DNA of 64,000 nt from RHKX01 sp963823275 (GCA_963823275.1 CAWGKW010000002.1:248001-312000); one strand, 5' to 3'; counted from the stretch's first letter, positions 45,868 through 55,387 are shown. The notes: generated from the letters alone by a model not told the origin. Made by a program: numbers and translations.

Positions 45868-47022
45868 GCGGCGATCTCTCCGAGGCCCTGACCACGGTCA
45901 CGGCCGAGCAACCCGCGGCCCGCACCGCGACTCTCGGCGGCGCTCCGCCGCGGCCCCTCTCACGCCTACGTCTTCGTCGGCCCGACCGGCAGCGGCAAGG
46001 CCGCCACCGCCCGCGCCTTCGCGGCCGAGCTGCTTGCGACCGGCGCCGACGACCCCGCCGACGCCCGTCGCCGGGCGCTGATCGATCCATCGCCGCATCC
46101 GGATCTGAGCTGGCTGCGTCCACCGGGCAACCAGCACCTGGTCGAGGACGTGCGGCGCGAGATCATCGGCGCGGTCGCCTACCGGCCGTTCGAGGGCCAG
46201 TCTCGCGTCTTCGTGGTCGAGGCCGCCGACGCGATGGCCGAGGAGAGCCAGAACGCGCTGCTGAAGACGCTCGAGGAGCCGCCCGGTTACGCCCATCTGA
46301 TCCTGATCACCGCCGAGCCCGCGTCCCTGCTCGAGACCGTGCGAAGCCGCTGTTCGACGGTCACGTTCGCGCCGCTTCCGCCCGCGTCGCTGCAGCGGCG
46401 CCTCGCGGCCGAGCTGCCCGGCCACTCCGCCAGCCGAGCTCGAGGCACTGGCGCTGCTCGCCGGGGGCGACCTCGGACGTGCGCGTTTGCTCGGCTCGCC
46501 CGACCGGACAGCGCCTTCGGGCCCACTCGGAGGCCTCGGCGCGGGCCGCCTTCTCCGGCGATCTGGCGAGTCGCCCCTGGGCCGACCTGATCAAGCTCGC
46601 CGCCGAGAGCGGCAAGCAGCGAGCCGCCACCGTGATCGACGCCGCCTCCGAACGGGCCGCCGAGTTCGGCAAGGGAAGGGACGCCACCAGGATCAGGCGC
46701 GACGGCGAGGACGCGGCCAAGCGCGCCGACCGGCGCGCCCGGACCGATGCGATCGACCTCAGTCTGGGCCTCGTCGCCAATTGGTTTGCCGACGTCGCGG
46801 CGGTGGTCGAGGGCGCCCCCGAGATCGTCAGAAACCGAGACCGGGGCGACCAGCTCGCGTCCGACTCGCGCGGTGATCGATCCACGCGGTGCGCGGCGCT
46901 CGGCCGAGCTGGCAATGGAGACGCGGCGGCGTCTGCGCGTCAACGTGAACGAGGACCTCGCCCTGGACGCGCTGTTCCACCGGGCGTCCGGGCTGCTTCG
47001 CAAAACCGACCAAGTGGTCTAG
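45864..47022 (+). CDS. holB: DNA polymerase III subunit delta' (frameshifted)
   Basis: This is a clamp-loader AAA+ subunit. The GTG at 45864 overlaps the tmk stop (GTGA). After a shift near 45936 the P-loop VFVGPTGSGKAATARAFAAEL appears. The family motif VFVVEAADAMAEESQNALLK, TLEEPPGYAHLILIT and the sensor-1-like VRSRCSTVTF follow. Three more shifts (near 46427, 46505 and 46865) move the C-terminal helical part through the remaining frames to TAG at 47020. All four shifts are +1. Repaired length is about 385 residues. Confidence 0.8.
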
Positions 47023-47034
47023 AAAGGGGGGGAG

Positions 47035-48867
47035 ATGGCCGCCTCCCCGCCAACCCCGACGAGCCCGGTGCCGCCCGAGCTGCCGGTCACCGCCGATCGA
47101 CCGTCGATTCAGCCGATCGGAGACGACGCCCGTTCGGCGTTCGTCTCTGGCTCGCGCTGATGTTCTCGGCGATCGGGATCCTGACCGGCGCCACCGTCTA
47201 CATCGTCGTCTCCGGATCGAGCGAGAGCGCCGCCGATAGCCGGGCCACCGATCTCGCCGTCGGTCGCACCCTGCGGCTGCGCGAGAACGTCGAGACTCAG
47301 CTTCCGGACGGGAAGATGGACGAAGCTCAACGCCCCCGTCGACGTGCTCAAGGACACACGGCCGACGGAGGGCTTCCGTACCTGGATCTACAACAATCCC
47401 GTCCCCGGGCGGCCGGCCAGGCTGCTCAGCCCGGAGACGGTCGCCGGCCTCAGCATCAACACCGTCAGGGGCCGGGCCGACGCCGTCTCCACCGCGCTCG
47501 AAGGCGACCTCTTCGTCGACTCCGACCAGCCCAACGACCGGACCATGGTCGCCGTCCAGCTCGTCGGCACCCCCGGCGTCCAGGGTGTCCTGCTCTCGAT
47601 CTCCGAGCGGCCGGAGGAGGTGCGTTCGGCCTTGCAGGCCCTCGCCGGTCAGCGGCTCACCGCACTCGTGGTCTCCGTCCTCGTGGCGGGCTTGATCGGA
47701 TTTCTCGTCGCCAGCCTGATCACCTCGCGGGTCAAGCGCCTCGCCGCCGCCGCCGGCGAGCTCGCCGAGGGGCATCTCGATACGCCGATGTACCCCAGCG
47801 GCCGCGACGAGATCGGCGATCTCGGGCGCACGCTCGACTCGATGCGGATCGCCCTGGCCGAGACGTTCGACGCCCTCTCTTCAGAGCGCGATCGGCTGTC
47901 GGCGATCTTCACGTCGCTCGACGAAGCCGTGATCGTCGTCGATCCCGACGGCGACGTCCGCTTCGCCAACCCCGCCTCTTCCGGCCTGATCGGCCCCGAC
48001 GGCATGGTCGTTGACGCGCTTCGCCCCTGGATCCGCCGGGCCACCCACAGGGGGTTCGCCGAGAGCGATCACGTCGCGATCGGCGAGCGGGTCTTCGCGA
48101 TCGGAGCGCGCTATCTCCCAGCGGAGAGCTCGGCGCTGTTGGTCGTCCGCGATCGCACCGAGGAACTGCGCCGAGACCAGGCCGAGCGCGAGTTCGTCTC
48201 CAACGCCGCGCATGAGCTGCGCAACCCGATCGCCGGCATGTCCGGCGCCATCGAGGTACTGCGCTCCGGCGCCAAGGACGACCCCGAGGCCAGGGACCAC
48301 TTTCTCGACCGGCTCGCCACCGACGTCGACCGCGTCAGCCGCCTCACCCAGGCGCTGCTGACGTTGGCGCGGATGGAGGCGATCGGCGAGGGAGAGGCGG
48401 ACGTGGTCAGCGTCGACATCGCGGTGTCGGAGGCGATCGCGACGCTCGACCCGTTGGCGGAGGGCGTCGATCTCGAGACCGATATCGCCCCCGACCTGGC
48501 TGCCAACGCCGACCCGATCCTGCTCCGCCAGGTCCTGATCGGCCTGCTGACCAACGCCTTCAAGCACACCACCGCCCCCGGCACCGTTACCCTTCGCGCG
48601 CATCTCGGGGCCGAGGACAAGGTCGTCATTGAAGTCGAGGACACAGGAAGTGGAATCCGTGCGGACGAGAGGGACCGGGTCTTCGATCGCTTCTATCGCG
48701 GTAGCGGTTCACTGGAACGCGAGGGCTTCGGACTCGGGCTCGCGATCGCCAAGCGGATGGTCGATGTGATGGGCGGCGAGATCAGCGTCTCCTCCGAAGA
48801 GGGCCGCGGCAGTATCTTCACAATCAAACTGCGGGCGGCGGCTCAGACCTCGACCCCAATAGCGTGA
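47035..48867 (+). CDS. Sensor histidine kinase (frameshifted)
   Basis: ATG 47035 follows a GGGGGGAG site. After a Pro-rich start, the frame changes near 47130 to reveal the first membrane helix (LWLALMFSAIGILTGATVYIVV). It changes again near 47322 (KLNAPVDVLKDTRP), and from there to the stop it is intact. Domains in order are an extracytoplasmic sensor, a second membrane helix (ALVVSVLVAGLIGFLVASLI), HAMP, a PAS-like segment, the H-box NAAHELRNPIAGM, and the ATP-binding domain with VEDTGSGIRADE and GFGLGLAIAKR. It precedes its probable response regulator by 49 bp. Confidence 0.85.
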
Positions 48868-48916
48868 GCGATGAGATCCCGAGTGATCCAGCCCCAACCC
48901 ACTTGTTACGGAGTCA

Positions 48917-49645
48917 ATGAATGAAGAGGTCGATGTGAGCAGCGGACGGATCCTGGTGGCAGACGACGAACCCTCGGTCCGCGAGTCGGTGGGCTACGCG
49001 CTCGGCCAGGAGGGCTTCGAGGTCACGATCGCAACCGACGGCGACGACGCCGACAGCAAGCTCGGGAGCGGCGAGGTCCCCTTCGACCTGCTCGTCCTCG
49101 ACATCATGATGCCCGGTCGCAGCGGACTCGACCTCTGCCGCGAAGTCCGCGGCCGCAGCCCGGTCCCGATCATCCTGCTGACCGCAAAGGACGCCGAGGT
49201 CGACAAGGTCGTCGGCCTCGAGGTCGGCGCCGATGACTACGTGACGAAACCCTTCAGCGTCCGCGAGCTGCTCGGTCGCGTCCACGCTCAGCTTCGCCGC
49301 CGCGAGCTCGACCGGGCCTCGACCGTCGAGGGCGGCGGCAACTCGATCGACGCCGGTGAGGTCTCGATCGACCTCGCCCGCCACCTCGTCACGGTACGCA
49401 ACGAGCCCGTCAACCTGACCCGCTCGGAGTTCCAGGTTCTGCGCCTGCTCGCCGACCGTCCTGGGCAGGTCTTCAGCCGGCTCGAGATCATGGAGGAGCT
49501 CTGGCAGTCGGAGTTCTCCGGCGACGTCCGCGCCTGCGACGTCCACATCTCCAACCTGCGCCAGAAGATCGAGCGCGACCCCCAGGACCCGGAGCTGGTC
49601 GTGACCGTGCGCGGAATCGGCTACAAGCTGGTGGAGCCCGAGTAG
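48917..49645 (+). CDS. OmpR-family response regulator
   Basis: The 242-residue protein has a receiver domain with the acidic pocket DDE (16-18), phospho-acceptor Asp 62 in LVLDIMMPG, and the conserved Thr and Lys in LLTAKD and VTKPFS. A winged-helix output domain follows (LTRSEFQVLRLLADRPGQVFSR, then VHISNLRQKIE). It is intact in a neighbourhood of frameshifted genes. The paired kinase lies just upstream, and gluQ starts 4 bp after the stop. Confidence 0.92.
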   Translation: MNEEVDVSSGRILVADDEPSVRESVGYALGQEGFEVTIATDGDDADSKLGSGEVPFDLLVLDIMMPGRSGLDLCREVRGRSPVPIILLTAKDAEVDKVVGLEVGADDYVTKPFSVRELLGRVHAQLRRRELDRASTVEGGGNSIDAGEVSIDLARHLVTVRNEPVNLTRSEFQVLRLLADRPGQVFSRLEIMEELWQSEFSGDVRACDVHISNLRQKIERDPQDPELVVTVRGIGYKLVEPE

Positions 49646-49649
49646 TCCG

Positions 49650-50557
49650 ATGAGCGACGGGCGCTATGCGCCGTCACCCACGGGGGATCTCCACCTCGGC
49701 AACCTGAGAACCGCGCTGCTGGCGTGGCTGTTCGCCCGCTCGGCGGGCGGGCGCTTTCTGATGCGAATCGAGGACCTCGATGTCGGCCGGGTCCGCGAGC
49801 CGCTCGTCGGCGCTCAGCTCGAAGGACCTGGCGGCGATCGGTCTCGATTGGGACGGTGATGTCGTCCGCCAGTCGGAGCGGCTGGGGCTCTACGGCGAGG
49901 CGCTCGAGCGACTCGAGGCGCCAGGACCGCGTCTACCGCTGCTTCTGCTCCCGGCGCGAGGTCCGAGACGCGGCCTCCGCTCAGCACGGCGACGCGCCGG
50001 AGGGCTTTTACCCCGGGACCTGCCGAGATCTCTCCGAGGAGGAATCGAATCGCAGGGCTGACGCCGGCGAGCCGTTCGCGCTCCGCCTCCGCGCGGGGGG
50101 TGCCGAGGTGACCATCACCGACCGCCTGCACGGCGAGCGCACCGATCCCGTCGACGACCTGGTTCTGCGCCGCCGCGACGGCGCCTTCGCCTACAACCTC
50201 GCGGTCGTCGTCGACGATGCCGAGCAGGGAGTGGGGGAGGTCGTCCGCGGCGACGACCTGCTCCCCTCGACGGCCGGCCAGGCGCTGCTCTGCGATCTGC
50301 TCGGCATCGCCCGCCCGACCTGGGCTCACGTACCCCTCGTCCTCGGCCCCGACGGCGACCGCCTCGCCAAGCGCCATGGCGCGGTCACCCTCGCCGACCT
50401 GGCGGAGCAGGGCCTTCGTCCCGCCGACGCCCTCATCTGGATGGCCCGCACCCTCGAACTCGCCGCCCCCGCGGAGCAGGTCACCGTCGCCGACCTCGTC
50501 GGCCGCTTCGACCCGGGCCGCCTACCGACCCAGCCGACGACCTTCCCCTCCGCCTGA
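49650..50557 (+). CDS. gluQ: Glutamyl-Q tRNA(Asp) synthetase-like protein (frameshifted)
   Basis: This GluRS-like protein lacks the anticodon-binding domain, matching GluQ (YadB), which attaches glutamate to queuosine in tRNA-Asp. The HIGH-type motif is in YAPSPTGDLHLGNLRTALLA. The GluQ zinc-site pattern appears in CFCSRREV and YPGTCRDL. A KMSKS-like loop is in DGDRLAKRHGAVTL. Two +1 shifts near 49821 and 49921 break the frame; repaired length is about 302 residues. A short or truncated GltX is the alternative. Confidence 0.8.
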
Positions 50558-50617
50558 CGGCATCGGACCTCACTGTTCAGGCGCGGTCGGCGTGTCGCCC
50601 CTAAACTCATCGCTCGC

Positions 50618-50690
50618 GCCGACGTAGCTCAGTTGGTAGAGCACTTCACTCGTAATGAAGGGGTCAGCGGTTCGAATCCGCTCGTCGGCT
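50618..50690 (+). tRNA. tRNA-Thr (CGT)
   Basis: A 73-nt cloverleaf: 7-bp acceptor (GCCGACG with CGTCGGC), D arm GCTC/GAGC, anticodon stem CTTCA/TGAAG with loop CTCGTAA (anticodon CGT at 50651-50653), T arm AGCGG-TTCGAAT-CCGCT, discriminator T. CCA is not encoded. Its 3' part is duplicated at 56324-56356. Confidence 0.95.
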
Positions 50691-50692
50691 CT
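50660..50692 (+). repeat. Left attachment-site-like repeat within the tRNA-Thr 3' end
   Basis: This 33-bp sequence runs from the last base of the anticodon stem through the T arm and acceptor to 2 nt past the discriminator base. It is identical to 56324-56356. Confidence 0.85.
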
Positions 50693-50769
50693 TCTGAGGC
50701 CGTCCAACAGCTAGCTGAAGATCACGAGATCAGCAGGTCCCGGATCAACCGCTGGGCACCCCAACCCCT

Positions 50770-51987
50770 CTACCAGCCGAACCTGTGCCGCCGGGGCGCG
50801 GGGTACCGGATCACCTTCAGTTTGCCGGAGCGCAGTCGCACCGCATCGCTGCCGCCGGCATCGCTCCGCTTCGGACCGAGCAGGACGACGAGGTTCGCGT
50901 ACATCTTCCGCTCGGGATCGCGGCGAATCTTCACCACCCCGACCTTGCGGGTCGTGCAGCCTCCGAGCGGGTGGACGCAGTTGAAGCCGTTGCTCTCGTC
51001 GATCTCGCCGTCGACCGAGGCCACCCGTCGCCCGAGGCGGTCCGGCTTGACGGCGCCGGGCTTCGAGGCGAGCACGAGCTGCGACGTCTGTCGCACGCTG
51101 TAGGGCAGATGGGAGATTGAGGTGCGGAGGGCGGCGGAGACCTCGAGCCCGTCGCCCTTGTGCAGATGTCGCAAGCCGATGCTGAGGATGCTTCGGCGGT
51201 GGAAGTCGGGCTTCACGGCCTCGCGATGCAGCCTCGTCGACTTCCGGCGCTTTACCTGCGGCTTGCTGCCGTGGCGGATATGGGTGAGGTTGAGCCGGCC
51301 GCGGTCCTGCGGGATCGATCCATCGGGCCGGTTGCCGCCGATCATGATCCGATCGCCTCTGTGGGCGGCTTTGTCGTGGGCGCTGGCGACGAGGTTGAGC
51401 CGGCAATCGCCGGATGCACAGAGAGCGTTCGCGGTTTTCAGCCGCCTCTCCCTCGTCTCGACCACGAGCACGCAGTGATGCTCGCGGTGCGGCTCGGCCT
51501 GGCCGCATCGTTCGCGACCCCTGGCGAGCACGATCGCGTGGGCCGGGGTGGGGTCGGTGCCGGTGCTGAGTTCGATCCTGGCTTCGATCAGAGGGCTGTA
51601 CCGATAGGGGGGGCCGACGCAGCTCGGGATGCTGGACACGCAGTTGTTGGTCAGCTGCAGTTCGGCGCTCGTGCGCATGCGGTCAGCGTTCTCCGGATTG
51701 TGGAGCGATCGTGGATTCAGGGAGATCACGACCCGCGGTCGCTGCCACGCCGAACGGGTTATCGGCAGCGTCAGGTTGCGCTCGGAGTGGTTTCCGCTCG
51801 TCGACACCCAGACCGTCGCCTGCTTCCGATCCGCGCCTGCTGATACCCGGCCGGCAGCCATCGCGCTCACGGCAAGTAACGCAGCCGCGATCAGCGCCGC
51901 CCCCGATACGAGGATGCGCGGGCGTAGAGTTGGGCGGCCCCACCATCCGCGGCGGTGACGACTCGGAGCCGGTCGCGTGGGCATCAT
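50770..51987 (-). CDS. Secreted protein, second of a paralogous pair
   Basis: The 405-residue protein has an N-terminal hydrophobic segment (LVSGAALIAAALLAVSAMAAG) after an Arg-rich start, so it is probably exported. No family is recognised. It shares with the upstream gene product an ordered set of motifs: a cysteine then HHC, CRLN (here DCRLNLV), RP-[DN]-G-[ST]-I, and NGFNC. The paired cysteines suggest disulfides outside the cell. ATG 51987 overlaps the upstream stop (ATGA), so the two are translated together. Confidence 0.65.
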   Translation of the reverse strand: MMPTRPAPSRHRRGWWGRPTLRPRILVSGAALIAAALLAVSAMAAGRVSAGADRKQATVWVSTSGNHSERNLTLPITRSAWQRPRVVISLNPRSLHNPENADRMRTSAELQLTNNCVSSIPSCVGPPYRYSPLIEARIELSTGTDPTPAHAIVLARGRERCGQAEPHREHHCVLVVETRERRLKTANALCASGDCRLNLVASAHDKAAHRGDRIMIGGNRPDGSIPQDRGRLNLTHIRHGSKPQVKRRKSTRLHREAVKPDFHRRSILSIGLRHLHKGDGLEVSAALRTSISHLPYSVRQTSQLVLASKPGAVKPDRLGRRVASVDGEIDESNGFNCVHPLGGCTTRKVGVVKIRRDPERKMYANLVVLLGPKRSDAGGSDAVRLRSGKLKVIRYPAPRRHRFGW

Positions 51988-53108
51988 GGCTCCCGCAGCC
52001 GTCTGACGGTCAGGCTCCCGCCGCGGAGGATGCTCGCCGGGGGGAACGAGCCTCGGGCCTGAGCAAGCTTGGGGAACGTCCGTGAAACCAGGTTCACGAA
52101 CAGCGGTCGCCGCCGACCATGCCTCCCCACGGGAGCACGCTTGAGCCGCACCATCCCGGCCTTGGTGCCGACGCAAGGGCTCTCGAAGGCGCTGTGACCA
52201 ATCGTGCAGTTGAAACCGTTGACCTCGGTTGCCCGCCCACCGCGGGAGAGGATGCGCTGGGCCAAGCCGCTCGGGCTGGTGCGGGATCGATCCGTTGTGA
52301 CAATGATCTGATCCGCTACGAAGTACGGAATGCTGTGGATCTCGGTCCGCTGCCTGGAGCGGACCAGGAGCACGTCGCCTTCCCGCAGTCCCCTCAACCG
52401 CTGGGAGTAGACAACCTGATGGCCGCCGGAGAATGACGCAGGCAGCGTCTTGGCACGGCGCTTCGCGGTTCGCCACCGATGCATTCGGATTTCAGCCTCA
52501 TCCCGCATTATTGCTGCGCCAATGCTGGCCTTGCCGCCGTCGATCGTCCCGTTGGGCCTGTCGGCGCCCACGACGACGACCTCGCCGCCTTGAACGCCAT
52601 CGTTTGATGCTCGCACCACAATGTTGAGCCGACATCTGGTGCGTCGGCACGGTAGGCCCCGCAGATCGTGGACCTGGAACCCGCCGGAATCGATGACGAG
52701 CGGGCAATGGTGATTCCTGTTCGGGCGCGCCTGCCGGCAAGTGAGCGAGATGCGCCGTGAGACGCGACTCGCCCGGCGGCCATGCGTCGCCCGCCGGGAC
52801 GCTGCCAGCTCCATCCAAGCCGAAAGGCGCGGGTCGAAGTCGTAGCTGCGCCCGATGCAGCGCGCGCTCGGATCGACGCACGTCGTCGTGAGCGTCACCT
52901 CGGCGTTGAATCGGATCTCGTCCCCCCGCCGGAGGCGGGGCAGGGAAAGGGACACCACGGAGGAGCCATGACCGGGTCGGGCGGTTATCGGCACGGTCTC
53001 TCGCATCTCGGCCCTGGGGCCTGTCGAGATACCCACCAGCCCGCGAGGATTCCCGCGCTCGACGCTCGACGCCGCCGCCGCGATGCCACTCGCCACTGCC
53101 AGGAGCAA
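51984..53108 (-). CDS. Secreted protein, first of a paralogous pair (start uncertain)
   Basis: From TTG 53108 the protein has 374 residues. The frame remains open and hydrophobic upstream (RRYLIAGIALSLLLAVAS) back to an in-frame TGA at 53204, with no ATG/GTG/TTG there. The true start is therefore a rare codon or is hidden by an indel. Shared motifs with the downstream paralogue include NHHCPLVI, TRCRLNIV, RPNGTI and NGFNC. The protein is basic (many Arg). Function is unknown; the family seems confined to exported proteins of two beta-rich halves. Confidence 0.6.
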   Translation of the reverse strand: MLLAVASGIAAAASSVERGNPRGLVGISTGPRAEMRETVPITARPGHGSSVVSLSLPRLRRGDEIRFNAEVTLTTTCVDPSARCIGRSYDFDPRLSAWMELAASRRATHGRRASRVSRRISLTCRQARPNRNHHCPLVIDSGGFQVHDLRGLPCRRTRCRLNIVVRASNDGVQGGEVVVVGADRPNGTIDGGKASIGAAIMRDEAEIRMHRWRTAKRRAKTLPASFSGGHQVVYSQRLRGLREGDVLLVRSRQRTEIHSIPYFVADQIIVTTDRSRTSPSGLAQRILSRGGRATEVNGFNCTIGHSAFESPCVGTKAGMVRLKRAPVGRHGRRRPLFVNLVSRTFPKLAQARGSFPPASILRGGSLTVRRLREP

Positions 53109-53521
53109 CGAGAGTGCGATGCCTGCGATCAGGTATCTGCGTGACTGGGGCAGAAGGCCCTCCCGACTGAGGATTGGCTTCGGCGACGTACATCGCCACG
53201 CTCATGGATCAGCGTTGCCACCGAAACGTGAGCGATCGTGTGGAGGACGTCAAGCGCTGCGACCCCAATCGCCGAACGGAAGGCTTCGCCGCGCCTGTGC
53301 ATTTGTCCCAACTCCTTGCGGTGGATTCGTGATGAGTCTCTCCCACCAAACACTGTTTGCCATCGGTAGGGACCCCCCCGGTGCGGACCGTGGCGCCCAC
53401 CTAGTCACCGTCCACGTCTACTGCCTGCAGCCCTGAGACAAGAGCGGCTGCCGAGGCCAGCTAAGGGGCGAGCCCGGCACAGCAAAGATCAATCATCTGC
53501 AGGGGTCCCCGAACGAGGGGT
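53109..53521. other. Gap without a supported gene inside the island
   Basis: These 413 bp contain the likely signal-peptide coding part and promoter of the secreted-protein pair (up to about 53204). The remainder has only short frames without family features or ribosome sites. The stretch 53500-53525 carries a small CCCC/GGGG hairpin that could end transcription of the DUF1348 gene. Confidence 0.4.
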
Positions 53522-53980
53522 TCAGGTCCTGGAGCGTTCGGGCCGCCCCGACGTCCGTTGAGGTCGCGCTGCGATCCGGCGGTCACTCTCGTTGATCCGG
53601 TAGTCGTTGATGCTCGCGTCCCGTCGGCTCATCAGGCCGCTGGGCTCGAACTCCCAATGCTCGTTGCCGTGACTGCGCCACCACTGACCGTCACGGTCTC
53701 GCGATTCGTACTCGAAGCGAACGGATATGCGGTTGTCGGTGAAGGCCCAGAGCTCTTTGTGGAGTTGGTAGTCGCGCTCGGCAGACCACTTGCGCCGCAG
53801 GAACTCGATGATCGCCGCTCGGCCCTTGATGAACTCGCCGCGGTTGCGCCACCGCGAGTCCTCGGTGTAGGCGAGCGCGACGCGATCCGGATCGCGACTG
53901 TTCCAGGCGTCCTCGGCGGCTTGGACTTTCTGCCGTGCGGTCTTCTCCGTGAATGGCGGCAGTGGTGGACGGCCGTTCAT
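53522..53980 (-). CDS. DUF1348 (SnoaL/NTF2-like) protein
   Basis: The 152-residue protein matches the DUF1348 group of NTF2-like folds: AAEDAWNSRDPDRVALAYTEDSRWRNR near the start, then FIKGRAAIIEFLRRKW and ISVRFEYESRDRDGQWWRSHGNEHWEF. Its enzymatic role is not established. It overlaps the MOSC gene stop (ATGA) and so forms a two-gene operon with it, divergent from the CGNR regulator. The Arg/Pro-rich C-terminal tail is not conserved. Confidence 0.8.
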   Translation of the reverse strand: MNGRPPLPPFTEKTARQKVQAAEDAWNSRDPDRVALAYTEDSRWRNRGEFIKGRAAIIEFLRRKWSAERDYQLHKELWAFTDNRISVRFEYESRDRDGQWWRSHGNEHWEFEPSGLMSRRDASINDYRINESDRRIAARPQRTSGRPERSRT

Positions 53981-54654
53981 TCCGGTTCTCCTCTGGACGG
54001 CAGCAGATCGGTCTGATCAGCCCGCAGCAGTTCCACCTGCTGGCCCCGGTGGATCTCCCCTGGGTTGACGACGAAGGCGTTGAGCGCCAGCTTTCCGCCG
54101 AAGCGCCCGTTGATGTCGCGAAGCACATCAACGTCCTGCGATTGCGTGTCAGGGTCGAAGGTCGTCATTACACAGCGCTGCCTCAGCGAGTCCAGGCCGA
54201 TCACCACCTCACCGATCCGCAGGCGGGCTCCCGGCCAGTCCCGCTCGGCCAGCCCCTCGACGCCGCCGACGACGATGTTGGGGCGTAGCCGACGACCATC
54301 CCTGCCGAAGCTCGCTATCGCCCCGTCGGTGGCTACCAAGAGCGGCAGGACGTCGAAGCGCTCAGGGCCCTCGTAACGCACCAGCTGAGCCTCCTCGCCG
54401 GCGGCTCGGCGGATTGCCTCCGCCGAATCCTCGGTGTCCCAGCGCCGGCCGTCGACTAGCGGCTCGTCCTCGTCGCCGAGGGTTCCGGACAGCCCGAGCA
54501 GCCGGAACTTGGTGCGCGAGGTGATGGTGCCATTCGGTCCCGCAACCTGGACGATCCGGTCGCCGTGGATCCCGTTGGCCTCAACTCGAGCCCGCTCGAG
54601 GCGCTCGCCCGCCAGCGATTTGACCGGGTAGCGCCAAAGCTCAGAAACGATCAT
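53977..54654 (-). CDS. MOSC-domain protein
   Basis: The 225-residue protein has an N-terminal beta-barrel (SELWRYPVKSLAGERLERARV, GIHGDRIVQVAG) and a C-terminal MOSC domain with the conserved cysteine in LDSLRQRCVMTTFDPDTQ, then FVVNPGEIHRGQQVELL. Relatives carry a molybdenum cofactor and reduce N-hydroxylated or related substrates (mARC, YcbX, YiiM). The upstream region, shared with the CGNR gene, is AT-rich and contains inverted repeats. Confidence 0.85.
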   Translation of the reverse strand: MIVSELWRYPVKSLAGERLERARVEANGIHGDRIVQVAGPNGTITSRTKFRLLGLSGTLGDEDEPLVDGRRWDTEDSAEAIRRAAGEEAQLVRYEGPERFDVLPLLVATDGAIASFGRDGRRLRPNIVVGGVEGLAERDWPGARLRIGEVVIGLDSLRQRCVMTTFDPDTQSQDVDVLRDINGRFGGKLALNAFVVNPGEIHRGQQVELLRADQTDLLPSRGEPE

Positions 54655-54738
54655 CTGCGTGTCTCCTGTCTTGCCGGAACTAATGTCAACAATGCTTTAC
54701 AAACATTAGGATTTCCAGGCGTCCAACCTACCACAGAT

Positions 54739-54763
54739 GCTAACGGTTGTATTCTCTGTTAGC
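54739..54763. promoter_or_regulatory. Candidate operator before the CGNR regulator
   Basis: GCTAAC (54739-54744) and GTTAGC (54758-54763) form an inverted repeat with a 13-bp AT-rich centre. A further GTTAG follows. It lies 10 nt before the ATG at 54774, in the divergent region of the MOSC operon, a typical place for autoregulation. The pairing is seen; the role is inferred. Confidence 0.4.
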
Positions 54764-54773
54764 GTTAGAGGAG

Positions 54774-55364
54774 ATGAAGGACGGCAGCTATCCGGGGCCG
54801 GTGCGGGGCGAGCCGCTCGCGATCGAGTTCCACAACACGCTCTATGCGGTCCGCGGCCGTCAGGTAGACGGCCTGGCCGATGAGGCTGGGCTCGGCGCCT
54901 GGCTGGCGGCCGTGAGCGACCGGCTGCCGGCGGAGGGGAGACCGGCAGATCCTGCCCGCCTCGCTGAGTTTCTCGAGCTACGGGCGGCGATCAGGAACGC
55001 CGTCGAGGCTGTTGTCGGGGGGCGGGGGGTTCCGTCCCAGGCTTTCGAGGTGATCAACGCCGCCAGTTACCGAGCCCCGACGTCGCCTCGGTTGGTCAGG
55101 CTTGGGCGTTCCGGCGTGGGTCGCTCGATCAGCTTTCACTCACCTGATCCCGAAGCGACGGTCCTCGCCATGATCGCCGCGAGCGCGATCGAAGTCCTCG
55201 GCGGGCCACTGCGTTCGAAGCTGCGTTTCTGTGGTGCGCCAGGCTGCGTTCTGGCCTTCACCAAAGCTCATCCGAGGCGGGAATGGTGCTCATCGGCATG
55301 CGGCAACCGCGCCCGGCAGGCCCGCCATTACAAGCGTGTCAGGGCCCTGAGCAGTACAGGCTGA
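54774..55364 (+). CDS. CGNR zinc-finger (ABATE-domain) transcriptional regulator
   Basis: The 196-residue protein has an N-terminal ABATE-type ligand domain (EFHNTLYAVRGRQVDGLAD, ELRAAIRNAVEAV) and a C-terminal zinc finger with two cysteine pairs, CGAPGC and CSSACGNRARQARHY, the signature that names the family. Members are stress- or small-molecule-linked regulators. It starts at ATG 54774, where AGAGG is very close upstream; a TTG at 54747 adds nine residues and would overlap the inverted repeat. The likely target is the divergent MOSC-DUF1348 operon. Confidence 0.88.
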   Translation: MKDGSYPGPVRGEPLAIEFHNTLYAVRGRQVDGLADEAGLGAWLAAVSDRLPAEGRPADPARLAEFLELRAAIRNAVEAVVGGRGVPSQAFEVINAASYRAPTSPRLVRLGRSGVGRSISFHSPDPEATVLAMIAASAIEVLGGPLRSKLRFCGAPGCVLAFTKAHPRREWCSSACGNRARQARHYKRVRALSSTG

Positions 55365-55387
55365 AGTCAGAATACTTAGAGCACAAT

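Noticed and set aside
42906..50557. Programmed ribosomal frameshifting in topA, tmk, holB and gluQ
   Set aside because: The sites share no slippery sequence or stimulatory structure, occur up to four times per gene, and affect unrelated genes in one stretch. Sequence error is simpler.
53129..53353. 74-residue minus-strand gene upstream of the exported pair
   Set aside because: No ribosome site, no family pattern, and it overlaps the likely signal-peptide coding region of the neighbouring gene.
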